Below are positions 7,250 through 14,937 of a DNA stretch of 21,467 nt, in pieces. Below the pieces are notes generated by a model that made no database searches, had not been told where the DNA came from, and saw nothing but the letters and a program-made list of their open reading frames with translations. The stretch's first letter is position 1. Each line of letters opens with the position of its first letter. The position numbers and the translations under genes were made by a program. The stretch comes from Bacillota bacterium (GTDB lineage Bacteria; Bacillota; Clostridia; Lachnospirales; Lachnospiraceae), in assembly GCA_023399455.1 (NCBI GenBank), contig JAEWPN010000168.1:1-21467 (forward strand), written 5' to 3'.

Positions 7250-7351
7250 AGAAAATAGTAGATTAGAAGAGCTATATTTTGGGGTAATTTGGAAGGGATT
7301 TGAATTTTTATCCAAGATGTAGACCAGAAACTGCTTACGAAGGAGAAGGTT

Positions 7352-7741
7352 ATGATTAACAGCAATACATTTGATTATATTAATGTACTGGACAAGGCGG
7401 CGGATGCAGCATGGATTCGTAACGATGTGATTGCTAACAATATAGCGAATGTATCCACTCCGGGATATAAGAGACAGGATGTGGAGTTCGAGTCGGAATT
7501 GAAAAGGGCTTTGGAGCATTCCAAATACACTTCCATGGACGATAAAGTTAGTGATTTGAAAATCAATAAGCTGAAGCCGCGTACATATGTTGATTCGGCA
7601 AATTTTTCTTACCGTTCGGATGGCAATAATGTGGACGTCGAGACGGAGAATGTGACACTTGCGGCGAACCAGCTGCGGTATAACGGTTTGGTTGACAGTA
7701 TGACGCAGGAACTTAAAAATCTTCAGATGGTTATGAAATAA
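7352..7741 (+). CDS. flgB: Flagellar proximal rod protein FlgB
   Basis: Predicted 129-residue rod protein and first gene of the flagellar operon. FlgB is exported by the flagellar type III system and joins the MS ring/FliE to the rod. The N-terminal heptad-like helix contains NNIANVSTPGYKR (residues 30-42), the shared rod-hook signature, and the C-terminal helix (LAANQLRYNGLVDSMTQELK) supplies the partner strand of the helical core. The middle (about 45-95) is the variable loop. The length is usual for the family. ATG 7352 follows AGGAG (7341-7345) with a 6-base gap. flgC starts 19 bases after the stop. Confidence 0.95.
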   Translation: MINSNTFDYINVLDKAADAAWIRNDVIANNIANVSTPGYKRQDVEFESELKRALEHSKYTSMDDKVSDLKINKLKPRTYVDSANFSYRSDGNNVDVETENVTLAANQLRYNGLVDSMTQELKNLQMVMK

Positions 7742-7760
7742 GGGATAGGGGGAGCAGTAA

Positions 7761-8210
7761 ATGAGCGATATTTTTACATCGTTTAACATTAATTCATCTG
7801 GAATGACCGCTCAAAGATACCGGATGGATATTATTTCGCAGAACATCGCAAATGCAAATACTACGCGTACGGAGGATGGAACTCCTTATCGCAGGAAGGT
7901 GGTTACCTTTTCGGAGAAGAATTCCCAGACGCCCTTCAGCAGAGTGTTGAATACGGCGACTGACAGATATTCAGGAACCGGAGTAAAGGTAAACGGTGTC
8001 TATGAGGACACGTGGACCGAAATGGTAAAGGCTTACGATCCGTCCCATCCTGATGCGGATGAGGATGGATATGTATCGTATCCTAATGTCAATATTATTA
8101 CAGAAATGACGAATATGATAGACGCAAGCCGCGCATATGAAGCGAACGCTACAGCATTTACAGCAAGCAAGTCCATAGCCTTGAAGGGGTTGGAAATGGG
8201 CAAGGGGTAA
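7761..8210 (+). CDS. flgC: Flagellar rod protein FlgC
   Basis: Predicted 149-residue proximal rod protein, exported to assemble next to FlgB and FlgF. The N-terminal helix holds SSGMTAQRYRMDIISQNIANANT, the rod family signature; the C-terminal part has PNVNIITEMTNMIDASRAYEANATAF, strongly conserved in FlgC. ATG 7761 follows GGGGGAG (7747-7753). It sits between flgB and fliE, the usual order in Firmicutes. Nothing is unusual in length or sequence. Confidence 0.96.
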   Translation: MSDIFTSFNINSSGMTAQRYRMDIISQNIANANTTRTEDGTPYRRKVVTFSEKNSQTPFSRVLNTATDRYSGTGVKVNGVYEDTWTEMVKAYDPSHPDADEDGYVSYPNVNIITEMTNMIDASRAYEANATAFTASKSIALKGLEMGKG

Positions 8211-8260
8211 TAAATAGTAATTAGGGTCTGGAATAAATTTCTTAATAATGGAGGGAAACA

Positions 8261-8584
8261 ATGGATATTACATCCTTATACAACGTGACATCGGGCGCCG
8301 TAAAGCAGGCGGCTGAAAGCAGTGCAATAGGAAAATTAACTCCCCGGCAGGAAGATACTTCTTTTGATAGTATTCTTACTAAGGCTATGGAGAATATCAA
8401 CACCACGAACAGTTATTTGTCAGATGCAGAAAACGAAGAGATCAAGTGGGCGCTGGGAGAGACCCAGAATACACATGATCTCACGATAGCTCTTGGTAAG
8501 GCTTCGACCGCATTACAGTACACGGTGGCAGTCCGCGACAAGTTGTTAGACGCTTACAAAGAGATTATGCAAATACAAATCTAA
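8261..8584 (+). CDS. fliE: Flagellar hook-basal body protein FliE
   Basis: Predicted 107-residue FliE, the adaptor between the FliF MS ring and the rod and one of the first substrates exported by the flagellar apparatus. The conserved C-terminal half is intact: THDLTIALGKASTALQYTV followed by VRDKLLDAYKEIMQIQI. The N-terminal half is variable, as is typical. ATG 8261 is preceded by GGAGGG (8250-8255). The gene is separated from flgC by 50 bases that hold only the ribosome binding site and AT-rich sequence. Confidence 0.96.
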   Translation: MDITSLYNVTSGAVKQAAESSAIGKLTPRQEDTSFDSILTKAMENINTTNSYLSDAENEEIKWALGETQNTHDLTIALGKASTALQYTVAVRDKLLDAYKEIMQIQI

Positions 8585-8623
8585 AAGATCTGATAGAAAT
8601 ACGTCAGATAAGGAGACTTTAAC

Positions 8624-10222
8624 ATGGCAGATAAGGTGAAAGAACTTTTAGGTAAAGTTCTTGAGTGGTGGAATAAATTTACCGCGAAGCAAAAAACGAT
8701 TATCATTTCGGCGGCGGCCGGAATTATACTGATTATAGCAATTTTGATAGCGCTTCTTACGAGACCTCAATATGTTTTGCTTCTCAATTGCGAAACGACA
8801 AAGGAAGCGGCGGAAGTGACAGAACTTTTGGATGGAGGCGGCATCGATTATCAGGTATCCGATGATGGGTATCAGATTGAAGTCTTGAAATCACAGCAGT
8901 CGGACGCGAACCTTCTTCTAGGTGCTAACGACATCCAGTCCGCTGCATATAGCATCGATAATGTAACGAATGGGGGCTTCAGTACAACTGAATCGGATAA
9001 GCAGAAGAAATACCAGCTTTATATGGAGACAAGGCTGGAAAAAGAATTTATACAGAAGTTTTCCGCAATTAAAAGCGCCAGCGTGGAATTGTCCATACCG
9101 GAAAATGACGGAACTCTCATTTCTACTGAGGAGGAAGCTTTTGCAAGCATTCTGCTCGAATTAAACGGAGAATTTACTACAGATAATGCGGCGTATTTAG
9201 CGAGAGCGGTAGCGACTGCTATAGGAAACACTACGACCAATAATGTGGTTATCCTCGATACGGAAGGGAACATGCTGTTTTCGGGAGATGACAATTACAC
9301 TACATCGGGTCTGGCTAATTCCCAGCTCAATGTAAAGACACAGGCGGAAAGCCTTGTGAAGAATGAAGTGAAAAGAGTGCTGCTTGGGACCAACGAGTTT
9401 GATAATATCGAGGTTGCAAGCAATTTAGTGTTGGATTTTTCGACTACGGATACTACGGAGCATACCTATACTCCTGCGGATGGACAGACCCAGGGGGTAC
9501 TCAGCCACGAGGATGTTTACAGTTCGGATTCTACCAATTCCAACGGAGGTGTGCCCGGAACGGATTCCAATGATCAGACGACCTACGTAGTGCAGGACAA
9601 TGCCAACAGCAGTTCTACCGTAACGGAGGAGTCCAGAGATTATCTTCCGAACGAGACCATAACCAATGCAAGCACCCCTGCGGGCCGCATCAACTATGAC
9701 GAGTCTTCTGTTTCAGTTACGGGAATCGTTTATAAAGTAGTGCACGAAGAAGATGCTAAGAGACAGGGACTTTTGGATGGAATATCATGGGATGAATACA
9801 AGTCGGCCAATACAGGAAGAACGAAAGTAGACGTGGAAGCGGAAATGTATGATGTAGTAGCTAATGCCACCGGCATCAATTCGGAAGCTATTACGATTGT
9901 GGCTTATAGTGAGAATCTGTTCTTCGACAGCGAAGGACTTAATATGACGGCTACGGATGTGATTCAGATATTGTTGGTTGTTGTAATTCTCGCCCTTCTC
10001 GCTTTTGTAATACTGAGAAGTATGCGCGGAGAGAAAGAAAGAGAAGTGGAGGAGGAGCTTTCCGTGGAGTCCCTGCTTCAATCTACTCCGATTGTAGAAC
10101 TTGAAAGCCTTGGACCGGAAAATGAATCCGAGACGAGAAAGATGATTGACAGATTTGTAAGTGAGAATCCGGAAGCAGCGGCCAGCCTGCTTAGAAACTG
10201 GCTGAATGAAGACTGGGGGTAA
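8624..10222 (+). CDS. fliF: Flagellar MS-ring protein FliF
   Basis: Predicted 532-residue MS-ring protein, the membrane platform on which the rotor and export gate assemble. The first membrane helix is at about residues 25-45, preceded by a charged cytoplasmic N-terminus. A YscJ/FliF ring-building region follows (about 47-220), including LLLGANDIQSAAYSIDNVTNGGF and VELSIPENDGTL. A Ser/Thr/Asn-rich stretch around 285-335 marks the variable beta-collar region. The second membrane helix is at about 446-465. The C-terminal tail (ETRKMIDRFVSENPEAAASL and RNWLNED) is the FliG-binding motif. ATG 8624 follows AAGGAGA (8609-8615). The protein is complete and of normal length. Confidence 0.97.
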   Translation: MADKVKELLGKVLEWWNKFTAKQKTIIISAAAGIILIIAILIALLTRPQYVLLLNCETTKEAAEVTELLDGGGIDYQVSDDGYQIEVLKSQQSDANLLLGANDIQSAAYSIDNVTNGGFSTTESDKQKKYQLYMETRLEKEFIQKFSAIKSASVELSIPENDGTLISTEEEAFASILLELNGEFTTDNAAYLARAVATAIGNTTTNNVVILDTEGNMLFSGDDNYTTSGLANSQLNVKTQAESLVKNEVKRVLLGTNEFDNIEVASNLVLDFSTTDTTEHTYTPADGQTQGVLSHEDVYSSDSTNSNGGVPGTDSNDQTTYVVQDNANSSSTVTEESRDYLPNETITNASTPAGRINYDESSVSVTGIVYKVVHEEDAKRQGLLDGISWDEYKSANTGRTKVDVEAEMYDVVANATGINSEAITIVAYSENLFFDSEGLNMTATDVIQILLVVVILALLAFVILRSMRGEKEREVEEELSVESLLQSTPIVELESLGPENESETRKMIDRFVSENPEAAASLLRNWLNEDWG

Positions 10223-10227
10223 AGGGA

Positions 10228-11244
10228 ATGTCCAGAACTGGGGATGAAAAAATCGCGGGACTTCAGAAAGCAGCCATTTTGCTGATTGCGCTGGGACCGG
10301 AACGGTCTGCGATGATATTTAAGCATTTGAAGGAAGAAGAAATAGAAGAGTTAACTTTGGAAATAGCGAATACGAGAAGTATTACACCGCAATTAAAGGA
10401 AGAAATATTAGACGAATTTTATCAGGTTTGCCTCGCTCAACAGTATATAGCAGAGGGCGGCATCGGTTATGCGAAGGAGCTTTTGGAAAAAGCTCTGGGT
10501 TCGGAAAAAGCGATGGATGTTATCAGTAAGCTGACCGCATCTTTACAGGTTAAGCCTTTCGAATTTATCAGGAAGACGGATGCATCGCAGCTTCTCAACT
10601 TTATTCAGGACGAGCATCCGCAGACGATTGCACTTATCATGTCATATTTGTCATCAGCGCAGTCTGCGCTCATCATATCGGCGTTGCCCCCGGACAGACA
10701 GGCGGACGTGGCAAGGCGTATTGCAGTAATGGACAGAACCAGTCCGGATGTAATAAAAGAGGTGGAGAAAGTGCTGGAATCCAAGCTTGCATCTTTGGTA
10801 AATCAGGATTACACGATTATCGGCGGTGTAGATGCGGTAGTAGACATTTTGAATACGGTAGACCGTGGTACCGAGAAGCATATTATGGAGACTTTGGAAA
10901 TCGAAGAGCCGGAACTTGCGGACGAAATCAGAAAGAAAATGTTCGTATTCGAGGATATCTTGTTGCTTGACGACAGAGCGATTCAGAGAGTCCTGCGCGA
11001 CGTGGACAATAATGACCTTGCAATTGCACTCAAAGGCTCTAATGAACAGGTTCAGAATACGATATTTAACAATATGTCCAAACGCCTTTCTGTTATGATT
11101 AAAGAAGATATGGAATTCATGGGGCCTATACGTATGAAGGATGTGGAAGAGGCTCAGCAGAAGATAGTTAATATCATAAGAAAACTGGAAGATTCGGCAG
11201 AAATTGTTATCTCCAGAGGTGGAGGTGACGAGATTATTGTCTAA
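10228..11244 (+). CDS. fliG: Flagellar motor switch protein FliG
   Basis: Predicted 338-residue rotor protein that links FliF to the switch (FliM) and receives torque from the stator. The N-terminal domain (1-100) binds FliF; the middle domain carries DEHPQTIALI (128-137), the FliM-binding EHPQR-like motif; the C-terminal domain has FEDILLLDDRAIQRVLRDVD and the charged torque helix region KRLSVMIKEDMEFMGPIRMKD. ATG 10228 begins 5 bases after the fliF stop, with a modest ribosome binding site (AAAGGGA) overlapping the fliF end. Its own 3' end contains the fliH ribosome binding site and overlaps fliH by 8 bases. Confidence 0.97.
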   Translation: MSRTGDEKIAGLQKAAILLIALGPERSAMIFKHLKEEEIEELTLEIANTRSITPQLKEEILDEFYQVCLAQQYIAEGGIGYAKELLEKALGSEKAMDVISKLTASLQVKPFEFIRKTDASQLLNFIQDEHPQTIALIMSYLSSAQSALIISALPPDRQADVARRIAVMDRTSPDVIKEVEKVLESKLASLVNQDYTIIGGVDAVVDILNTVDRGTEKHIMETLEIEEPELADEIRKKMFVFEDILLLDDRAIQRVLRDVDNNDLAIALKGSNEQVQNTIFNNMSKRLSVMIKEDMEFMGPIRMKDVEEAQQKIVNIIRKLEDSAEIVISRGGGDEIIV

Positions 11245-12130
11245 GAATATTTATAAATTCAATCAGATTACCGTACAAAACGATGATGCTTTGATGATAG
11301 ATAATAATGAAAAGGTCGCGAAGAAAATAGAGTATCTGGAGGGCCTGATGCTAAAGGAAGCGGGGAGCGAGAGCGGTACAGATACACTGGGCGGTTTTTC
11401 ATCGGGTCTGAATGCGGGGCAAGTGGATGCCTTGCTTGCGGACGACGAGGGAGGTTCCGTGATAAAGGCTGTTCAGCCGGAGAATGCGGAAGGTGAAGAC
11501 GCAGGAGAGTCCTTACAGACAGTATCCGCACAGGTTCAGGAAATTTTGGACAAGGCGCACGGCGAAGCGGAGGACATTAAGTCTGAGGCTCTGGCGAGAG
11601 CGCAACAGGAGAGCGAGGAACTGAAACAGCGCGCTTTTGAGGAAGGAAAAGTGAAGGGATACGACGATGGTTATAATGAGGGCATGGCAAAAATAGAAGC
11701 TCAGAGAAAAAAGCTGGAAGAGGAACGAGTTAGTCTGGAAAAGGATTATCAGGAGCTTGTAAAGACGCTGGAACCGAGATTCGTAGAAAGCCTGACCGAT
11801 ATTTATGAGAAAATATTCAAAGTGGATTTGGCGAAGGAACAGAATATCATCGTACATTTGATATCCACTGCGATGCACAAAATAGAGGGGAGCAGTAATT
11901 ATCTGATTCATGTCTCCAAGGAGGATTATTCTTATGTCAGCATGAAGAAGGAAGAGCTGTTAGCCAGTGCGGTATCTTCCGGAGCATCCATAGAGATTGT
12001 AGAAGATATAACGCTCTGTTCAAACGAATGTATGATAGAGACGGATGGAGGAGTATTCGACTGTGGATTAGGGACGCAGTTGGAGGAGCTTTCACAGAAA
12101 CTCAGGCTTCTATCTTATGCGAAAGAATAG
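11237..12130 (+). CDS. fliH: Flagellar export ATPase regulator FliH
   Basis: Predicted 297-residue FliH, the stator-like dimer that holds the FliI ATPase and brings it to the export gate. Residues 1-95 are acidic and variable; about 100-190 are a long coiled coil (VQEILDKAHGEAEDIKSEAL, then KLEEERVSLEKDYQELVKTL); the globular C-terminal domain carries the family motif CMIETDGGVFDCGLGTQLEEL. I chose the TTG at 11237 because a full GGAGGTGA (11221-11228) lies 8 bases upstream and the protein then starts MSKNIYKFNQ. Earlier in-frame TTG/GTG codons (11204, 11219, 11225) are upstream of or inside that site. The start overlaps the fliG stop by 8 bases, which suggests translational coupling. Confidence 0.88.
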   Translation: MSKNIYKFNQITVQNDDALMIDNNEKVAKKIEYLEGLMLKEAGSESGTDTLGGFSSGLNAGQVDALLADDEGGSVIKAVQPENAEGEDAGESLQTVSAQVQEILDKAHGEAEDIKSEALARAQQESEELKQRAFEEGKVKGYDDGYNEGMAKIEAQRKKLEEERVSLEKDYQELVKTLEPRFVESLTDIYEKIFKVDLAKEQNIIVHLISTAMHKIEGSSNYLIHVSKEDYSYVSMKKEELLASAVSSGASIEIVEDITLCSNECMIETDGGVFDCGLGTQLEELSQKLRLLSYAKE

Positions 12131-12131
12131 T

Positions 12132-12150
12132 AATACGAACATTTTGTATT
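12132..12150 (+). other. Weak AT-rich hairpin between fliH and fliI
   Basis: AATACGAA (12132-12139) and TTTGTATT (12143-12150) form an 8-bp stem with one G-U pair and a 3-base loop, immediately after the fliH stop. A second small inverted repeat, ATTAC/GTAAT, follows at 12155-12172. There is no T-run, so this is not a terminator. It may only mark an mRNA boundary; the signal is weak. Confidence 0.25.
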
Positions 12151-12196
12151 GAGCATTACCAATGGGAGTAATAAATACATATGAGGTGGGCCGATA

Positions 12197-13516
12197 TTGA
12201 GAGCAACAATTGATTTTATTAAATATGAAAAATTGATAGAAGGTACTTACTACAGGATGAAGGGAAAAGTGGTCAACCTCGTTGGACTGACGATCGAGTC
12301 GTTAGGACCGGATGCGAAGCTTGGCGATATCTGCCTGATATATCCCGATACGGGAGAGGTCGCGAAGCCAGTGATGGCAGAAGTGGTAGGCTTCAAAGAC
12401 AAGAAGACGATTTTAATGCCTTACGAACCTATGGAGGGCGTTGGCTTCGGAAGTATAGTGGAGAATACAAGAGCTCCTCTTACAATACAAGTGAGCGAGG
12501 AGCTCTTAGGACGGACTCTGGACGGTTTAGGGAGACCGGTTTCAGAGGGCGTGACTGTAAGCGGACGGACCTATTCTGTAGAAGCGCTGCCTCCGGATCC
12601 GCTTAGCAGAGACATTATCGACGATGTTCTTCCTTTGGGAGTAAAAGCGGTGGACGGACTTCTGACCGTTGGAAAAGGGCAGAGGGTCGGTATATTCGCC
12701 GGTTCAGGAGTGGGCAAATCCACATTGTTAGGAATGTTCGCGAGGAATACGAAAGCGGATATTAACGTTATCGCGCTGATTGGAGAACGAGGACGGGAAG
12801 TTCGTGAATTTATAGAAAGAGATTTGGGCCCGGAGGGGATGAAACGTTCCGTCGTAGTGGTGGCGACTTCGGACAAACCGGCCCTTGAACGTAATAAAGC
12901 TGCTAAGACGGCTACCGCTATTGCGGAATATTTCAGGGATCAGGGAAAAGACGTCTTGTTTATGATGGATTCCCTTACCCGTTTTTCCATGGCACAGAGG
13001 GAAATTGGTCTTGCCAGCGGAGAACCACCCGTTTCGAGAGGATATCCGCCTAGCGTATATTCTGAAATGCCGAAGCTTTTGGAGCGTGCGGGACGATCTA
13101 AAAGGGGCTCCATAACGGGATTGTACACAGTACTTGTAGATGGTGATGACTTCAACGAACCTATTACGGATACGGCGAGGAGTATTCTGGACGGACATAT
13201 CATGCTCAGCAGAAAGCTGGCACATAGGAATCATTATCCTGCAATCGATGTTTTACAGAGCATATCCCGTTGTATGAGCCAGATTGCAGACCGTGAGCAT
13301 AAGCAGACGGCGGGCAAGCTGAAGAACGTCCTTGCTACGTACAATGAAGCGGAGGATTTGATTAATATAGGCGCTTATAAGAGTGGCAGCAATGCCAACA
13401 TTGATTATGCTATTCAAAAAATCGATGCCGTGAATTCGTTTTTGACGCAGGCGGTGGAGGAAAAATACAGTTTCGAAGAATCCGTGAGAAATATGGAAGA
13501 TTTATTTAAAGATTAG
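12197..13516 (+). CDS. fliI: Flagellum-specific export ATPase FliI
   Basis: Predicted 439-residue ATPase, related to the F1 beta subunit, that energises substrate unfolding and entry into the flagellar type III export gate. Walker A is AGSGVGKST at 168-176 and Walker B VLFMMDS at 253-259. Other family signatures are GERGREVREFIERDLG (196-211) and SGEPPVSRGYPPSVYSEMP. The start is a TTG at 12197 with GAGGTGGG (12183-12190) 6 bases upstream; no in-frame ATG or GTG fits better (the ATG at 12181 is out of frame). The ATPase core and C-terminal domain are complete. fliJ follows after 8 bases. Confidence 0.96.
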   Translation: MRATIDFIKYEKLIEGTYYRMKGKVVNLVGLTIESLGPDAKLGDICLIYPDTGEVAKPVMAEVVGFKDKKTILMPYEPMEGVGFGSIVENTRAPLTIQVSEELLGRTLDGLGRPVSEGVTVSGRTYSVEALPPDPLSRDIIDDVLPLGVKAVDGLLTVGKGQRVGIFAGSGVGKSTLLGMFARNTKADINVIALIGERGREVREFIERDLGPEGMKRSVVVVATSDKPALERNKAAKTATAIAEYFRDQGKDVLFMMDSLTRFSMAQREIGLASGEPPVSRGYPPSVYSEMPKLLERAGRSKRGSITGLYTVLVDGDDFNEPITDTARSILDGHIMLSRKLAHRNHYPAIDVLQSISRCMSQIADREHKQTAGKLKNVLATYNEAEDLINIGAYKSGSNANIDYAIQKIDAVNSFLTQAVEEKYSFEESVRNMEDLFKD

Positions 13517-13524
13517 AGGGTCTT

Positions 13525-13971
13525 ATGCCGAAATTTATATATAGGATGCAGAGCATTCTGAGTCTGAAATATAAGATGGAAGAGCAGGTGAAAATGGAAT
13601 TTGCCGCTGCCAGAATGCGCTTGGATGAGGAGGAGGAGAAATTAAGACGCCTCTTTGAAAGAAAAGCGTCCTATGAAGAAGAAGGCCGCAGACTTAGGGA
13701 ACATAATTTGAACGTGCAGGATATCATGGATAATAAGAATGCAATTTTGCAGATGAATGATTATATAGAGAATCAAAAAATCGAAGTGCGTCGCGCAGAG
13801 GATGAACTGGAAAGGAAGAGGAAGAAGCTTCAGGAGATCATGCAGGAGCGCAAGGTGCAGGAGAAACTGCAGGAAAAGGCTTTTGAGGAATTCATAAAGG
13901 AAGAAAACTCTGCGGAAAGCAAGGAAGTAGATGAACTGACCAGTTATACATATGGACGGAGAAGAAGGTGA
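13525..13971 (+). CDS. fliJ: Flagellar export protein FliJ
   Basis: Predicted 148-residue, highly charged, almost wholly helical coiled-coil protein. FliJ is the central stalk that inserts into the FliI hexamer and recycles export chaperones. The sequence has little fixed motif, but the opening KFIYRMQSILSLKYKMEEQ, the long Glu/Arg/Lys-rich helices and the place directly after fliI identify it. ATG 13525 follows a short AGAGGG (13515-13520), a fairly weak site at about 4 bases, overlapping the fliI stop. Its TGA stop lies inside the ribosome binding site of the next gene. Confidence 0.88.
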   Translation: MPKFIYRMQSILSLKYKMEEQVKMEFAAARMRLDEEEEKLRRLFERKASYEEEGRRLREHNLNVQDIMDNKNAILQMNDYIENQKIEVRRAEDELERKRKKLQEIMQERKVQEKLQEKAFEEFIKEENSAESKEVDELTSYTYGRRRR

Positions 13972-13975
13972 GAAA

Positions 13976-14860
13976 ATGCCAAATACAGAGGTTATTACAG
14001 ACATTGACCAGATAACAGATAAAAAGAAGCTGGCAGAAGAAAAAAAGCGGCTCAAGTCAGATCAAAAGGAGCAGAAAAAGGAAGCGAAAAGGCGGGCCAA
14101 GGAGCTTTATCTTCAGGAGGCACAGCTGGATGATGACAGTGGGGCCAGCGGCGTATCGGTTTTTCTGGTAACGGCGCTCATTGTAGTGGTGTGGATAGCT
14201 ATTCTCTGCTTATTGGTGAAGCTGGATGTAGGTGGTTTCGGTTCTGGAGTGCTCGCACCTGTTTTGAAAGATGTACCGGTAATTAATAAGATTCTCCCGT
14301 CGACAGAAGGCGCTACTGATGTGACGATGGAAACGGGGGAGGACTACGGCGGCTATAAGAGCCTTGCGGAAGCAGTCAGATACATTAAGGAATTGGAGCT
14401 TGAACTGCAGAGCGCACAATCAGCACAGTCCACGAGTTCAGAAGAGGTTGCAAATCTAAAGGCGGAAGTTGAAAGATTAAAGACCTTCGAGAACAATCAG
14501 GTGGAATTCCAGAGAATCAAGACGGAGTTCTATGAAGAAGTAGTATATGCGGAAAATGGGCCTGGAGCAGAGGAATATAAGAAATATTACGAGAGTATCG
14601 ACCCTACTACGGCAGAATATCTATACAAGCAAGTGGTACAGCAGGTAGAGGAAAGTGACGATGTGAAGGAATATGCGCAGGCGTATTCGGAGATGAAGCC
14701 GAAGGAGGCCGCGGCCATTTTTGAGTCTATGACCGACAATCTCGGTCTGGCATCGAGAATCCTTTCCGTGATGAGTGCAGAGGACAGAGGAAAAATCTTA
14801 GGAGCGATGGATTCCGCTACTGCAGCGCGCATTACCAAGATTATGGACCCTGAGTCTTAA
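13976..14860 (+). CDS. MgtE-N-like flagellar membrane protein (YlxF/MotE-like)
   Basis: Predicted 294-residue protein with a strongly basic/charged N-terminus (1-50), one membrane helix at about 60-82, a coiled coil at about 130-180, and a C-terminal helical domain (about 225-292) with MKPKEAAAIFESM, ILSVMSAEDRGKILGAMD and ATAARITKIMDPES. That last part is the MgtE N-terminal-type repeat seen in B. subtilis YlxF, encoded at this same place between fliJ and fliK, and in Rhizobium MotE, a MotC chaperone. The ATG at 13976 was chosen because AAGGTGA (13965-13971), which contains the fliJ stop, precedes it; an in-frame ATG at 13952 lies inside fliJ without a good site. The exact role is unknown; help with stator or export assembly is an inference. 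Confidence 0.82.
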   Translation: MPNTEVITDIDQITDKKKLAEEKKRLKSDQKEQKKEAKRRAKELYLQEAQLDDDSGASGVSVFLVTALIVVVWIAILCLLVKLDVGGFGSGVLAPVLKDVPVINKILPSTEGATDVTMETGEDYGGYKSLAEAVRYIKELELELQSAQSAQSTSSEEVANLKAEVERLKTFENNQVEFQRIKTEFYEEVVYAENGPGAEEYKKYYESIDPTTAEYLYKQVVQQVEESDDVKEYAQAYSEMKPKEAAAIFESMTDNLGLASRILSVMSAEDRGKILGAMDSATAARITKIMDPES

Positions 14861-14937
14861 TGATGATATATAAGGTGGGAAACCGCATTTATATATAAAT
14901 GTACATAAAAATTTAATAAGAAAGGAGGTAGAACGCG

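Noticed and set aside
7191..7351. CodY box at the flagellar promoter
   Set aside because: The best candidates (a GAAAAT half-site after the -10, and AATTTGGAAGGGATT) match only 8-9 of 15 positions, which is expected by chance in this AT-rich stretch.
7058..7789. 243-codon open frame on the minus strand across the end of codY, its terminator and flgB
   Set aside because: It runs antisense to two well-supported genes and through the codY terminator, is rich in Ile, Asn, Phe and Ser as expected from AT-rich antisense, and resembles no family I know.
12728..13234. 168-codon minus-strand open frame inside fliI
   Set aside because: It is a shadow of a strongly conserved ATPase gene; the translation has no recognisable domain and no plausible ribosome binding site was evident.
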